Assembly (NCBI GenBank): GCA_030425045.1
Contig: JAUHVL010000003.1
Span: forward strand, 62,001-126,000
Reading direction: 5' to 3'
DNA from: a bacterium
GTDB lineage: Bacteria > Bdellovibrionota > Bacteriovoracia > Bacteriovoracales > Bacteriovoracaceae
Length of the DNA: 64,000 nt
The notes under the pieces were generated by a model. It saw nothing but the letters and a program-made list of their open reading frames with translations, was not told the origin of the DNA and searched no databases. Below are positions 35,642 to 43,138 of this stretch, one piece after another. Positions within the stretch are counted from its first letter, which is position 1; every line of letters starts with the position of its first letter. The position numbers and the translations under genes were made by a program.

Positions 35642-36190
35642 ATGAAAAAAATTATCAACGGAAAAATTCTAATCGCTCTATTTGTATTTACTAATGCCAT
35701 TTATTTGACAATGATCTTATGGAGTTTACCGACATTAATGGAATATGCAGGTGGGTTGAAAGCATTTGACATGAGGCCTGCGGGATATAACTTTTCGGAC
35801 GCAACCACATTACTGAGAAATTTAGGCAATGACGGGCTAAACTTTTATAAGAATACACAACTATTGCTAGATACATTTTATCCATTTGGTTTTATTTTGA
35901 CCTATGCTATAGGCTGCTTATGGGTTTTTGAAAAACTAGATAGCTTGAAATTCTTAGGAAAATCTGGTGCTCTGGCATCGGTAATTGCAGGGATTGCAGA
36001 CTATATTGAAAACTTTTTTATTTTCCAGCTTATAGAGGTCAATCCTCAAATCACTGAAGATTTAGTTTCCAAGGCAAATATTTCTACATTGGTAAAATCC
36101 ATATCTACTACAATTGCAATGTCTATCTTTATTTTGAGCTTTTTAGTGCTAGGTTTTTCTACGCTAATAAAAAATTTAAAGAGAGAGTAG
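35642..36190 (+). CDS. four-helix membrane protein, unknown
   Basis: This encodes about 182 residues with four likely transmembrane helices (~7-28, ~80-100, ~113-135, ~152-175). No family is recognised. The start is uncertain (GTG at 35633 or ATG at 35642), and no Shine-Dalgarno sequence is visible. It stands between the VOC and kinase-like genes in a compact plus-strand run. Confidence 0.6.
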   Translation: MKKIINGKILIALFVFTNAIYLTMILWSLPTLMEYAGGLKAFDMRPAGYNFSDATTLLRNLGNDGLNFYKNTQLLLDTFYPFGFILTYAIGCLWVFEKLDSLKFLGKSGALASVIAGIADYIENFFIFQLIEVNPQITEDLVSKANISTLVKSISTTIAMSIFILSFLVLGFSTLIKNLKRE

Positions 36191-36195
36191 TTTTC

Positions 36196-36696
36196 TTGAA
36201 AAAAATAATTATTTTTGGCAATTCAGGTTCAGGTAAATCAACTCTTGCAAAAAGTCTTTCTGACAAATACAAGCTAGAGCATCTCGATTTAGATACTCTG
36301 GCTTGGCAAAATACAAATCCACCACAAAGGTTACCCTTGAATGAATCTCAAAGCCAAATCAATGAGTTTTTATCATCTCATGAGAGTTGGGTAGTGGAAG
36401 GATGCTATGGCGACTTGATTGAGTTTGTGACCCCTCAAGCAACTAAAGTTATCTTTATGGATTTATCGATTGATGATTGTGTCGAAAATGCAAAAAACAG
36501 AGAATGGGAGCCACATAAGTATTCATCTAAGGAAGAGCAAGACAAAAATCTTTCTATGCTTATTGATTGGATAAGAAACTACAATGTGAGAGCTGATACC
36601 TTTTCCCGAGATTCTCATTCTTCTATTTTTGAATCATATGAAGGGAGTAAGGTCAAAATCAGCAGCAATAAAGAATCTCAAGCTATAGTTGTTTAG
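36196..36696 (+). CDS. P-loop kinase-like protein (FlaR/adenylate-kinase-like)
   Basis: This encodes 166 residues from a TTG start. The Walker A motif is FGNSGSGKSTLAKSL near the N-terminus. HLDLDTLAW and VEGCYGDLI follow, as in the family annotated DNA topology modulation protein FlaR, which are small nucleoside- or shikimate-kinase-like ATPases. The specific substrate is unknown. The 3' end overlaps the convergent DUF1772 gene by 4 bases. Confidence 0.8.
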   Translation: MKKIIIFGNSGSGKSTLAKSLSDKYKLEHLDLDTLAWQNTNPPQRLPLNESQSQINEFLSSHESWVVEGCYGDLIEFVTPQATKVIFMDLSIDDCVENAKNREWEPHKYSSKEEQDKNLSMLIDWIRNYNVRADTFSRDSHSSIFESYEGSKVKISSNKESQAIVV

Positions 36697-37124
36697 AGAG
36701 CAACAAGGATAAAGCTAATCATTGAAATCACGGTCCTTGCGTAATGCCAAAAGTTCCACTTGCTCTCATAGTTCTCACGAAACTCTTTCTCCTCAGCTGC
36801 TGACATCTGAGTTAGGTCTTTTGCTTCAAGAGTATCATTCAATGGAACATTTTTTGCAATGGTAATACCAAGAGGCCCAATCAAATATGCGACAGCTGTA
36901 GCAACTTTAAATGGGTCAAGATCAATCGCTGAATAGATTAGAAGTGGGGCAGGACCAAAGAACATCACGAAGAAAACGGGATTTATAATCTTTTTATTCA
37001 CATTCTGCATAGTTTCTAAGTATGTTTTATCGGAGACAGCTTTTGTTCCTGGAAGGACTGTGACTGACCATGCGAAAAAGAAACCAGCGTTTAAACCTAT
37101 TAAGACTAATGTGATTAGTTCCAT
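36693..37124 (-). CDS. DUF1772 membrane protein
   Basis: This encodes 143 residues with about four transmembrane helices. NAGFFFAWSVTVLPG near the start and the later NVPLNDTLE...W..WHYARTVIS pattern are the DUF1772 (anthrone-oxygenase-like) hallmarks. It overlaps the upstream DUF4345 gene by 10 bases, so the two are translationally coupled and belong to the NmrA operon, opposite an AraC regulator. Confidence 0.85.
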   Translation of the reverse strand: MELITLVLIGLNAGFFFAWSVTVLPGTKAVSDKTYLETMQNVNKKIINPVFFVMFFGPAPLLIYSAIDLDPFKVATAVAYLIGPLGITIAKNVPLNDTLEAKDLTQMSAAEEKEFRENYESKWNFWHYARTVISMISFILVAL

Positions 37125-37510
37125 GACTTTACCCCCTTATTAAGAAGGTAAAGTCCAATGATCGTAAATACAAGTTCAATTCCAGCTGCAATGATGATTC
37201 CCTGGTTAGGCATGCCATCAACAAGTAAACTCACCGCACGGCCAAGAAAATATGAACCAAAAACAATAGTGGAAGCAGCTAGGGCAATCAATCGAAGTTT
37301 GGGAATAAACAAACTTACTGTTGCCATTAAACCAATCCCTAGAAGTCCAGTCCCAAATGCTCTTAGCTCACTAAAGAAGCTTACGGGAAGATTTAATTCA
37401 GAGCTAAACTGTAATAAATAAGCCGTTGGATTGGCAGCAATAAATCCACCAATTAGTAAAAGCATAAGTCCAGTAAGGGTTAAATAGGTATTTTGTTTTG
37501 TGATTGTCAT
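37115..37510 (-). CDS. DUF4345 membrane protein
   Basis: This encodes 131 residues with four hydrophobic helices. TLTGLMLLLIGGFIAANP, SELRAFGTGLLGIGL and FLGRAVSLLVDGMPN match the DUF4345 pattern. The function is unknown. It is in an operon with NmrA-like (27 bases upstream) and DUF1772 (overlapping downstream) genes. This trio next to an AraC regulator is a recurrent arrangement in proteobacteria. Confidence 0.85.
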   Translation of the reverse strand: MTITKQNTYLTLTGLMLLLIGGFIAANPTAYLLQFSSELNLPVSFFSELRAFGTGLLGIGLMATVSLFIPKLRLIALAASTIVFGSYFLGRAVSLLVDGMPNQGIIIAAGIELVFTIIGLYLLNKGVKSWN

Positions 37511-37537
37511 GTCAGTCTCCTTTTAGAGAGTATGAGC

Positions 37538-38347
37538 TTATGCCCATACTCCTGTTGATTTTGTTTTGTTAATGAATTCTGTGAAAGATGTAGCTGGACG
37601 ACCTAGGGCCTCTTCAACTCCTGTACTGATGTATGCGTTTCGACCATCAAGAACTTCGGCGAAAAGATATTCAAGTAAATCGACGACATCATTTGGAACA
37701 TTGGCTTGAGTTAGACCTTGTTTAAATTCATCCATAGAAACATGATCAATTTTAACTTTTCGACCAAGACCTTCGCTGAACTTTTGTGCAATATCGTCAA
37801 ATGAAAGTAACTCAGGTCCTGACACCTCATAAATTTTACCTTCATGCCCATCTTCAGTTAGGGAAGCAAAGGCAACTTCAGCAATATCATCAATATCGAT
37901 GAAAGCTTCTTTTGTGTGATTTTCTGGAATTGTGATTTTTCCTTTGAGAACCTCAGGTTGCCAGAAGTACTCGCTGAAATTTTGTGCAAACCAGCTGGCA
38001 CGAACAACTGTTGAAGGTATGCCGCAGTTAAGTACAATCTGTTCACATTTTTGCGCCTCTTCTTCTCCGCGACCTGAAAGTAGCACGAGCTTCTCAACAG
38101 CTTTTTTCTTAGCAAGCTCTGTAAAAGCTGTAATGATCTCAATTGAACCAGGAACTGCAAGGTCTGGAAGGAAAACAAGGTATGCGGCCTTGATACCTTC
38201 GAGTGCTTTGTCCCAAGTTCTTGGATCATACCAATCAAAAGGGATATCAGAGCTACGTGAAACACCTCGGTAAGTGATGCCTTTCTCATCCATCATTCTT
38301 GCTACTCTTGAGCTTGTTTTTCCTTTTACTGCTGTTACTAAATACAT
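37538..38347 (-). CDS. NmrA-like NAD(P)-binding protein
   Basis: This encodes 269 residues of the atypical SDR (NmrA/QOR2) family. The N-terminus MYLVTAVKGKTSSRVARMM lacks the classical Gly-rich loop (V-x-G-x-T-G is V-K-G-K-T-S). LVLLSGRGEEEAQKCEQ, STVVRASWFAQNFSEYF and IDIDDIAEVAFASL are typical of NAD(P)H-quinone-reductase-like or redox-sensor proteins. The first gene of the operon with DUF4345 and DUF1772, it is divergent from the AraC regulator at 38418. Confidence 0.85.
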   Translation of the reverse strand: MYLVTAVKGKTSSRVARMMDEKGITYRGVSRSSDIPFDWYDPRTWDKALEGIKAAYLVFLPDLAVPGSIEIITAFTELAKKKAVEKLVLLSGRGEEEAQKCEQIVLNCGIPSTVVRASWFAQNFSEYFWQPEVLKGKITIPENHTKEAFIDIDDIAEVAFASLTEDGHEGKIYEVSGPELLSFDDIAQKFSEGLGRKVKIDHVSMDEFKQGLTQANVPNDVVDLLEYLFAEVLDGRNAYISTGVEEALGRPATSFTEFINKTKSTGVWA

Positions 38348-38417
38348 AATGTTCTCCTGTTGTTTTGTTTGTTGTGTTTATTATTCGTCGAAATTAGTGT
38401 ATTATGAATGCTGATTA

Positions 38418-39410
38418 ATGCACAAAAACGTGCAGATCGTTCAGGATGGCGGTGGTTTAGTGAATTCAGCAAGTTACAACGAAATACTTCATTATCTTAA
38501 GCTTGATAGTGTCTTTTATAGTCGCTCAACCTTAGGTGGCGATAAATGGGGAATTGATCTCCCTGCATTTGAGAACACCAGCATGTTCCATATTGTGACT
38601 AGTGGCAGTTGCGTAGTTGATATTGGTGGGAATGCTTATCATTTGCGTACTGGAGATCTGGTCTTTATAAGCCGTGCTCATGGACATGCAGTAAAGGGAA
38701 GCGAAAAAGCTAAGGCCACTGACTTATTTGCTCACCCGATCAAAAGAGTGAGTCCCTGCTATGAAACTTTAGAGTTACATCCGGAAGAAAAAGATCAGAC
38801 AACTATTCTTTGTGGGGTTGTTAAAATAACCCATCCCGCAGGTGAAATGCTTATCAATGAAATGCCTGACATCATAGTCATGAGACAAGATCAACATATG
38901 TTTGGAAGTATGATGAGTGAAATCGTTCGCTTGATTGCGAGAGAAGCAGCTGGAGATATGATTGGTGGTGAAACTGTCATTACTCGACTTTCTGACGTGC
39001 TAGCAATTCAGGCCATTCGAAATTGGATCGAAAGTAGTGATAGTTTTCAGTCAAAATGGATTCAAGCGATCAAGGATGAGCAGATAGGAAAAGCATTAAA
39101 TTGTATGCATAATAATCCAAGCGAGTCCTGGACCATTGAAAGTCTAGGTAAGGAAGTTGGAATGTCGCGTACAGCTTTTTCAAACAAGTTTACAGAAGTA
39201 GTTGGAGAATCCGTTTTACATTACTTAACAAAATGGAGAATGAATTTAGCTGCCATGAAAGTCCGAGAAGGTGCTTCTGTTGATTTAGAGTTCGTTGAAA
39301 ATCTCGGTTATAAATCTGAGTCAGCTTTCCGTAGAACATTTAAGAAAGTAATAGGCATGAATATTTCAGAGTACAAAAACCTAAAGGAAGAGTCTTTGCC
39401 TGGTTTATAA
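38418..39410 (+). CDS. AraC-family regulator with cupin domain
   Basis: This encodes 330 residues. The N-terminal ~190 residues are a cupin_6 sensor domain (STLGGDKWGIDLPAFE, FHIVTSGSCVVDIGG, LRTGDLVFISRAHGH). The C-terminal AraC DNA-binding domain has SLGKEVGMSRTAFSNKFTEV and LGYKSESAFRRTFKKVIG. It is divergent from the NmrA/DUF4345/DUF1772 operon (70 bases between the starts) and is very probably its activator. Confidence 0.93.
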   Translation: MHKNVQIVQDGGGLVNSASYNEILHYLKLDSVFYSRSTLGGDKWGIDLPAFENTSMFHIVTSGSCVVDIGGNAYHLRTGDLVFISRAHGHAVKGSEKAKATDLFAHPIKRVSPCYETLELHPEEKDQTTILCGVVKITHPAGEMLINEMPDIIVMRQDQHMFGSMMSEIVRLIAREAAGDMIGGETVITRLSDVLAIQAIRNWIESSDSFQSKWIQAIKDEQIGKALNCMHNNPSESWTIESLGKEVGMSRTAFSNKFTEVVGESVLHYLTKWRMNLAAMKVREGASVDLEFVENLGYKSESAFRRTFKKVIGMNISEYKNLKEESLPGL

Positions 39411-39456
39411 TATCGACATTATAAAAAGTAATAGGTGTTCTTGGCGGTAGCGTGGT

Positions 39457-39954
39457 TCGTGAAAAAGTAAATGGGGTGGATCTCACCATTTTTCAAGTGA
39501 AAACTACCGCCAGCCGTATCTGGTTAATATTATTGAATATACTATCACTCCGAAGTATCTAGATAAAGAGTTTTTACACCAAAAATACATCGTTGAAAGG
39601 CTTTCTTGCGAGGAGATTTCTAAGCAAATTCCTACCGCCAGAAGGACGACAGTCTTAAAGTATCTCAAGCTTCATGGGATACCAGTAAGGAAACCTGGCA
39701 CTAATACAAATCGAAAGCGAGGACTTTCTTATGGTGCAAGGTGTATAAAAAGAGAGGAGGTTCAGCATAAGCGTGAGTTAGAGAACATCAAGAGGATGAG
39801 AGAGCTTCGGGACAAGGGTTTTTCTTACTGGAAAATTGCTGATGTCTTAAATTCGATGAAGATTCCAACGAAGACTGGTCGTGGAAAGTGGCATGCTAAG
39901 ACTATTCAGCAGATTTTAAATTTAAAATTAAGCAATATGTGTCATAATGAATAA
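39457..39954 (+). pseudogene. start-less second copy of the recombinase C-terminal-like HTH gene
   Basis: A reading frame of about 165 codons between a TGA at 39454 and a TAA at 39952-39954 aligns along its whole length with the protein at 30425-30913: KWGG near the start, then HQKYIVERLSCEEISKQ, TARRTTVLKYLKLHGIPVR, NRKRGLSYG, MRELRDKGFSYWKIADVLN and GKWHAKTIQQILN. It has no ATG, GTG or TTG in frame until Met codons far downstream, so it looks decayed or 5'-truncated. One residue is inserted in the HTH. With the intact copy it brackets the 31-39 kb segment. Confidence 0.65.
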
Positions 39955-39971
39955 AAAAGAGAAGTTTTGTT

Positions 39972-40280
39972 ATGAACAAGCCATGGATTATAGATTCAAT
40001 GCCCAGTATTTTGTGGAAACAAGGTGCGTTATTATTTTTAGATTCTCTAGATGATGACAGTAGAGACAAGGTTTTTAGTGAACTAAAAAACCTAAATGAC
40101 CTTGGGTTAAAAGATTTTCCTCACCACAAGTTAAGAAAGTTAAAAACTCGTCAGAGACACTATGTTTTGAAAGTGAATTTTATTCGCGTCCTTTTTGAGC
40201 TGTGTGAATCTAATGAAATATTAATCCACGATATTATCAAGAAGAAATCAGCTCGTCCTCCAAAAGGATGGGGTCAATGA
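39972..40280 (+). CDS. HigB/Gp49-like small protein (RelE fold)
   Basis: This encodes 102 residues. HHKLRKLKTRQRHYVLKVNF, IRVLFELCESNEILIHDIIK and KKSARPP resemble the core of phage Gp49/HigB toxins (LR-x-K-x-x-x..YR-x-x-F, then ..HGF-x-KK). No antitoxin of the usual HTH type follows; instead the Shedu-like gene starts within its stop codon (ATGA at 40277-40280). It may be a toxin-like nuclease partner or a regulator of the Shedu-like protein; this is inference. Confidence 0.65.
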   Translation: MNKPWIIDSMPSILWKQGALLFLDSLDDDSRDKVFSELKNLNDLGLKDFPHHKLRKLKTRQRHYVLKVNFIRVLFELCESNEILIHDIIKKKSARPPKGWGQ

Positions 40281-40924
40281 TTAATCCAAACTATATATTC
40301 GACAGAGATGAGCTAAAGAAAGAGCTTGATGAGTTTGGAACCCTTCTTAAGGACAACACAAGCCTTAAAGAGAGAGATGATATATTAAAGTTTTTCTCTG
40401 AAAGGAATCATCTCTCAGCCTTTATTGGTAGATGTAATGGGAAGATAGATAGAATAGATTATGTAAAGAGAGAGTTCTCTTTGTTTCGTAAGTATATACC
40501 AGACCTAGTTGTCGGACAGATAGATAAAGCGCAATACACTTTTGTTGAGTTTGAAGATGCATCTGAAAATAGCATTTTTACGTCACCAACTAATTCTGGC
40601 AAAACAAGCTGGGCTCCAAGGTTTGGTGCGGGGATAGGTCAGCTTTCTGATTGGATGATGGAGATTGACTCGCAGAAAAATCAAAAATCTTTCCATACTG
40701 AGTTTGGTGCACACGAGATAGACATTGAGTTAATGCTAGTAATAGGGCGGGAGCAGTTCTTCATTGATGATCAACTGGATAGAATAAAATGCTTCAGTAG
40801 GAGTGTTAAGATTTATGGAAAAAACCTCAGCGTATATACTTTTGACTCTTTGTTTGAGGCATTGAGTACAAAGTTTGAAACAAACTGGGGCGAATTAGCA
40901 GATGAGATCAATGAAGATGAATAG
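40277..40924 (+). CDS. Shedu-like DUF4263 nuclease-type protein
   Basis: This encodes 215 residues from the ATG at 40277, placed by the ATGA overlap and an AAAGGA site. The C-terminal half looks like DUF4263/SduA: LSAFIGR, REFSLFRKYIPDLVVG (Asp76), YTFVEFEDAS (Glu91, Glu93) and APRFGAGIGQLSDW. This is the layout of a PD-(D/E)xK nuclease, but the usual Glu-x-Lys reads Glu-x-Glu. Shedu proteins cleave DNA in anti-phage defence; here activity may be altered. The paired HigB-like gene is unusual. Confidence 0.7.
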   Translation: MINPNYIFDRDELKKELDEFGTLLKDNTSLKERDDILKFFSERNHLSAFIGRCNGKIDRIDYVKREFSLFRKYIPDLVVGQIDKAQYTFVEFEDASENSIFTSPTNSGKTSWAPRFGAGIGQLSDWMMEIDSQKNQKSFHTEFGAHEIDIELMLVIGREQFFIDDQLDRIKCFSRSVKIYGKNLSVYTFDSLFEALSTKFETNWGELADEINEDE

Positions 40925-40928
40925 TACT

Positions 40929-43136
40929 TTAGTACATCATCATGTCATAGTGTGCCTTATGGTTTGTTCGATAAAAGATTTCCTTAAAAACATTCATGTA
41001 TTGGTCAATGACTTCAGGTCCTTCTGTGATGTATAAATCATCATGAGCAAAGTGTGAACCATCATTGACCCATGACAATAGCGACTTACACATAAATTGT
41101 TCTTTACCGGTAAATGAGAGATGAAGATCTTCAAGCTTCATGTTACCCATTATCTTGAAATAATTTTCAAGGATCCTTCTTAAGATGTTCTGAATCGTTA
41201 GAGGGCACTTGTCTTCTGACTTTGCTTGTTGCCATAAAAGTTCGTACGATGTTTTGATGGGGTTATGATTATAACCCTCTACTTTAGTCTCATCATTCAG
41301 CTTTCTTATAATCCAAAAAGTCTCCTCGTTCATAGAGCTACCACTTCTCTTTTGGCTAAAGGTAACTTCTTTGTGAAAATATATATTGTGTGTAAGGATA
41401 AAGACCTGTTTTGTTACTCCAATGTTGTTGCGAACCTCGTCAATCGTCTGTCTTATCAAGCTGCTTACAATAAAAAGTATGTTGCTATCAAGACTTGAGA
41501 TAGGATCGTCGTAAACAACAACGCGATCAGATGAGATTTGCCCCTCTTCTTCACTGTTGCTGCCTTTGAGTAAGTGATGGAAATATAGAAAAGTAATAAA
41601 AGTCTTTTCACCCTCACTTAGTGTGTGGCCAACGTCACTTCCATCTTGGCGTACAATCTTGTAGTGAAGAGGTTCACTAGACTCTTCAAGTTTGAAGCCA
41701 TTAAAACCATAAGATGTTAATATTGAATTGATTTCAGTGATAGTAGGCTTAATACTTGTAACATCTTTCTCAAGTTCCTTGATTTTTGAGCTGATAACTC
41801 TTTGCTTGTCCTTGGACTCAGTTATTTTTTCTTGTAGATTCTTAATTGCTGTCTCGAGAGCAGCTTTTTTATTATTAAAGTTTTCGAGTTCTAACTTTAA
41901 TTCATCAAACACTATATATTTCCACACTTCTTTTTTTAGATTCTGGTTTTCAGTACTGAAGTTGTTTACAGTTGAATTGTGCTCATCAATTTTTTTGTTG
42001 GTAGAGTCGATTAGGTCGTAAACATCATCAAGTAAGGATTTTGTCGAATCAAGCTCAATAACTCTACTTGGCTCTGATAGCTTTTCTTTAAGTCTGGCGA
42101 GGTTTGTTGATGACTTGGCTTTGAAAAGCTCTAGTTTACCTGAGAGCTCACTGGTATTTAGTAAAGGGGTTGCGTTTGCGATGATTTGCTCGATACTAGA
42201 TGAAATTGCAGTAGCCTTTAATTCATAACTTGATTCAGTTTGCTTCAGTTGAGTAATTTCGGACTCATAAGCTTCATCGAAAAATGAATTTAATTGTTCA
42301 GTTAAGTTTTGTTCTACACTCTGCTGGCAAAATGGACAGGTTGTGCCACTGTTTGACTCCAAGTGAACTTTTCCCTCTTTTACCCAGTCACTTATTCCTA
42401 GATGCTTAATCATTTTAGCAATGTCTACGTCGGAATTTCCGATGATTTTCTTTTTAAGTATTTGCGACAGTTCAAGATTTGATATTTCAGAGTCTCTTAA
42501 CAGTCTAATTTTTTCATATAAAACAGGTCTTTCTCCAAATAGGGTTTCTGCACTCTTAAGAAGGTCTTCAAGAGACCTGAGAGTTGTAGTATTTGATTGT
42601 TCTGCTAAAACCTTCGCAAAGAATGATTCTTTTCTGTTTCTAACACCTTGGAAAGCATCCTGAAATGCATCATCGTGTTTGGTTTTAACTTCCCAGCATT
42701 TTAGAGTGAATTCATTTACTAAGTTTGTAAGCTCCTGTTGCTTCCCTGTTTCATCGCTATCATTATCTCCATGCAAGGTTTTTGAAAATTTGCCTTCTTT
42801 TTCCTTTTCGCGTTCCTCCTCAATTTTAAGAAGTTCAATTTTTTCTAGGATTTCGGCATTCTTTTCTCCAAGAGTGAATATTCCTTTTATTTCTTCTGAC
42901 TGAGAAAAGTTTTTTTCAACGAAGTCAGAATTGTATACAAATGTCTGTAGTGGCTGATTATTCTTCCAGGAAATTGAGAAGTTTTCACCTGAATTGTTTT
43001 CAGAAATAACTCTAGAGATCGTTGTTTTTCCACTTCCATTTGCACCATAAAAGTAATTAAACTGAGAAAGTGGACCTAGAGACTGCTCCTCATCAGGGTA
43101 AGTGGCAATAGTTTTTACTGTTAGTTTATCTATCAT
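40929..43136 (-). CDS. AAA_13-type ATPase with coiled coil and CxxC hook
   Basis: This encodes 735 residues. FYGANGSGKTTIS (31-40) is Walker A. A long helical region (~95-500) carries CPFC at 267-270, a zinc-hook-like CxxC as in RloC/Rad50. The ABC-type signature LSEGEKTF follows at ~505, with Walker B VVVYDDPISSLDSN at ~540 and THNIYF at ~580. The C-terminal ~130 residues contain ILRRILENYF and WVNDGSHF, common in this family. It is the last gene of a three-gene operon, starting 2 bases after the DUF2779 stop. RloC-type anticodon-nuclease activity is possible, but its motif is not certain here. Confidence 0.85.
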   Translation of the reverse strand: MIDKLTVKTIATYPDEEQSLGPLSQFNYFYGANGSGKTTISRVISENNSGENFSISWKNNQPLQTFVYNSDFVEKNFSQSEEIKGIFTLGEKNAEILEKIELLKIEEEREKEKEGKFSKTLHGDNDSDETGKQQELTNLVNEFTLKCWEVKTKHDDAFQDAFQGVRNRKESFFAKVLAEQSNTTTLRSLEDLLKSAETLFGERPVLYEKIRLLRDSEISNLELSQILKKKIIGNSDVDIAKMIKHLGISDWVKEGKVHLESNSGTTCPFCQQSVEQNLTEQLNSFFDEAYESEITQLKQTESSYELKATAISSSIEQIIANATPLLNTSELSGKLELFKAKSSTNLARLKEKLSEPSRVIELDSTKSLLDDVYDLIDSTNKKIDEHNSTVNNFSTENQNLKKEVWKYIVFDELKLELENFNNKKAALETAIKNLQEKITESKDKQRVISSKIKELEKDVTSIKPTITEINSILTSYGFNGFKLEESSEPLHYKIVRQDGSDVGHTLSEGEKTFITFLYFHHLLKGSNSEEEGQISSDRVVVYDDPISSLDSNILFIVSSLIRQTIDEVRNNIGVTKQVFILTHNIYFHKEVTFSQKRSGSSMNEETFWIIRKLNDETKVEGYNHNPIKTSYELLWQQAKSEDKCPLTIQNILRRILENYFKIMGNMKLEDLHLSFTGKEQFMCKSLLSWVNDGSHFAHDDLYITEGPEVIDQYMNVFKEIFYRTNHKAHYDMMMY

Positions 43137-43138
43137 AG

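Noticed and set aside
39457-39954. Calling the second HTH copy an intact gene
   Set aside because: No ATG, GTG or TTG occurs in frame before the conserved region, so it is treated as a remnant.
40929-43136. Naming the AAA_13 ATPase as PrrC or RloC anticodon nuclease
   Set aside because: The CxxC hook and ATPase match this broad family, but I could not place the C-terminal anticodon-nuclease residues with confidence.
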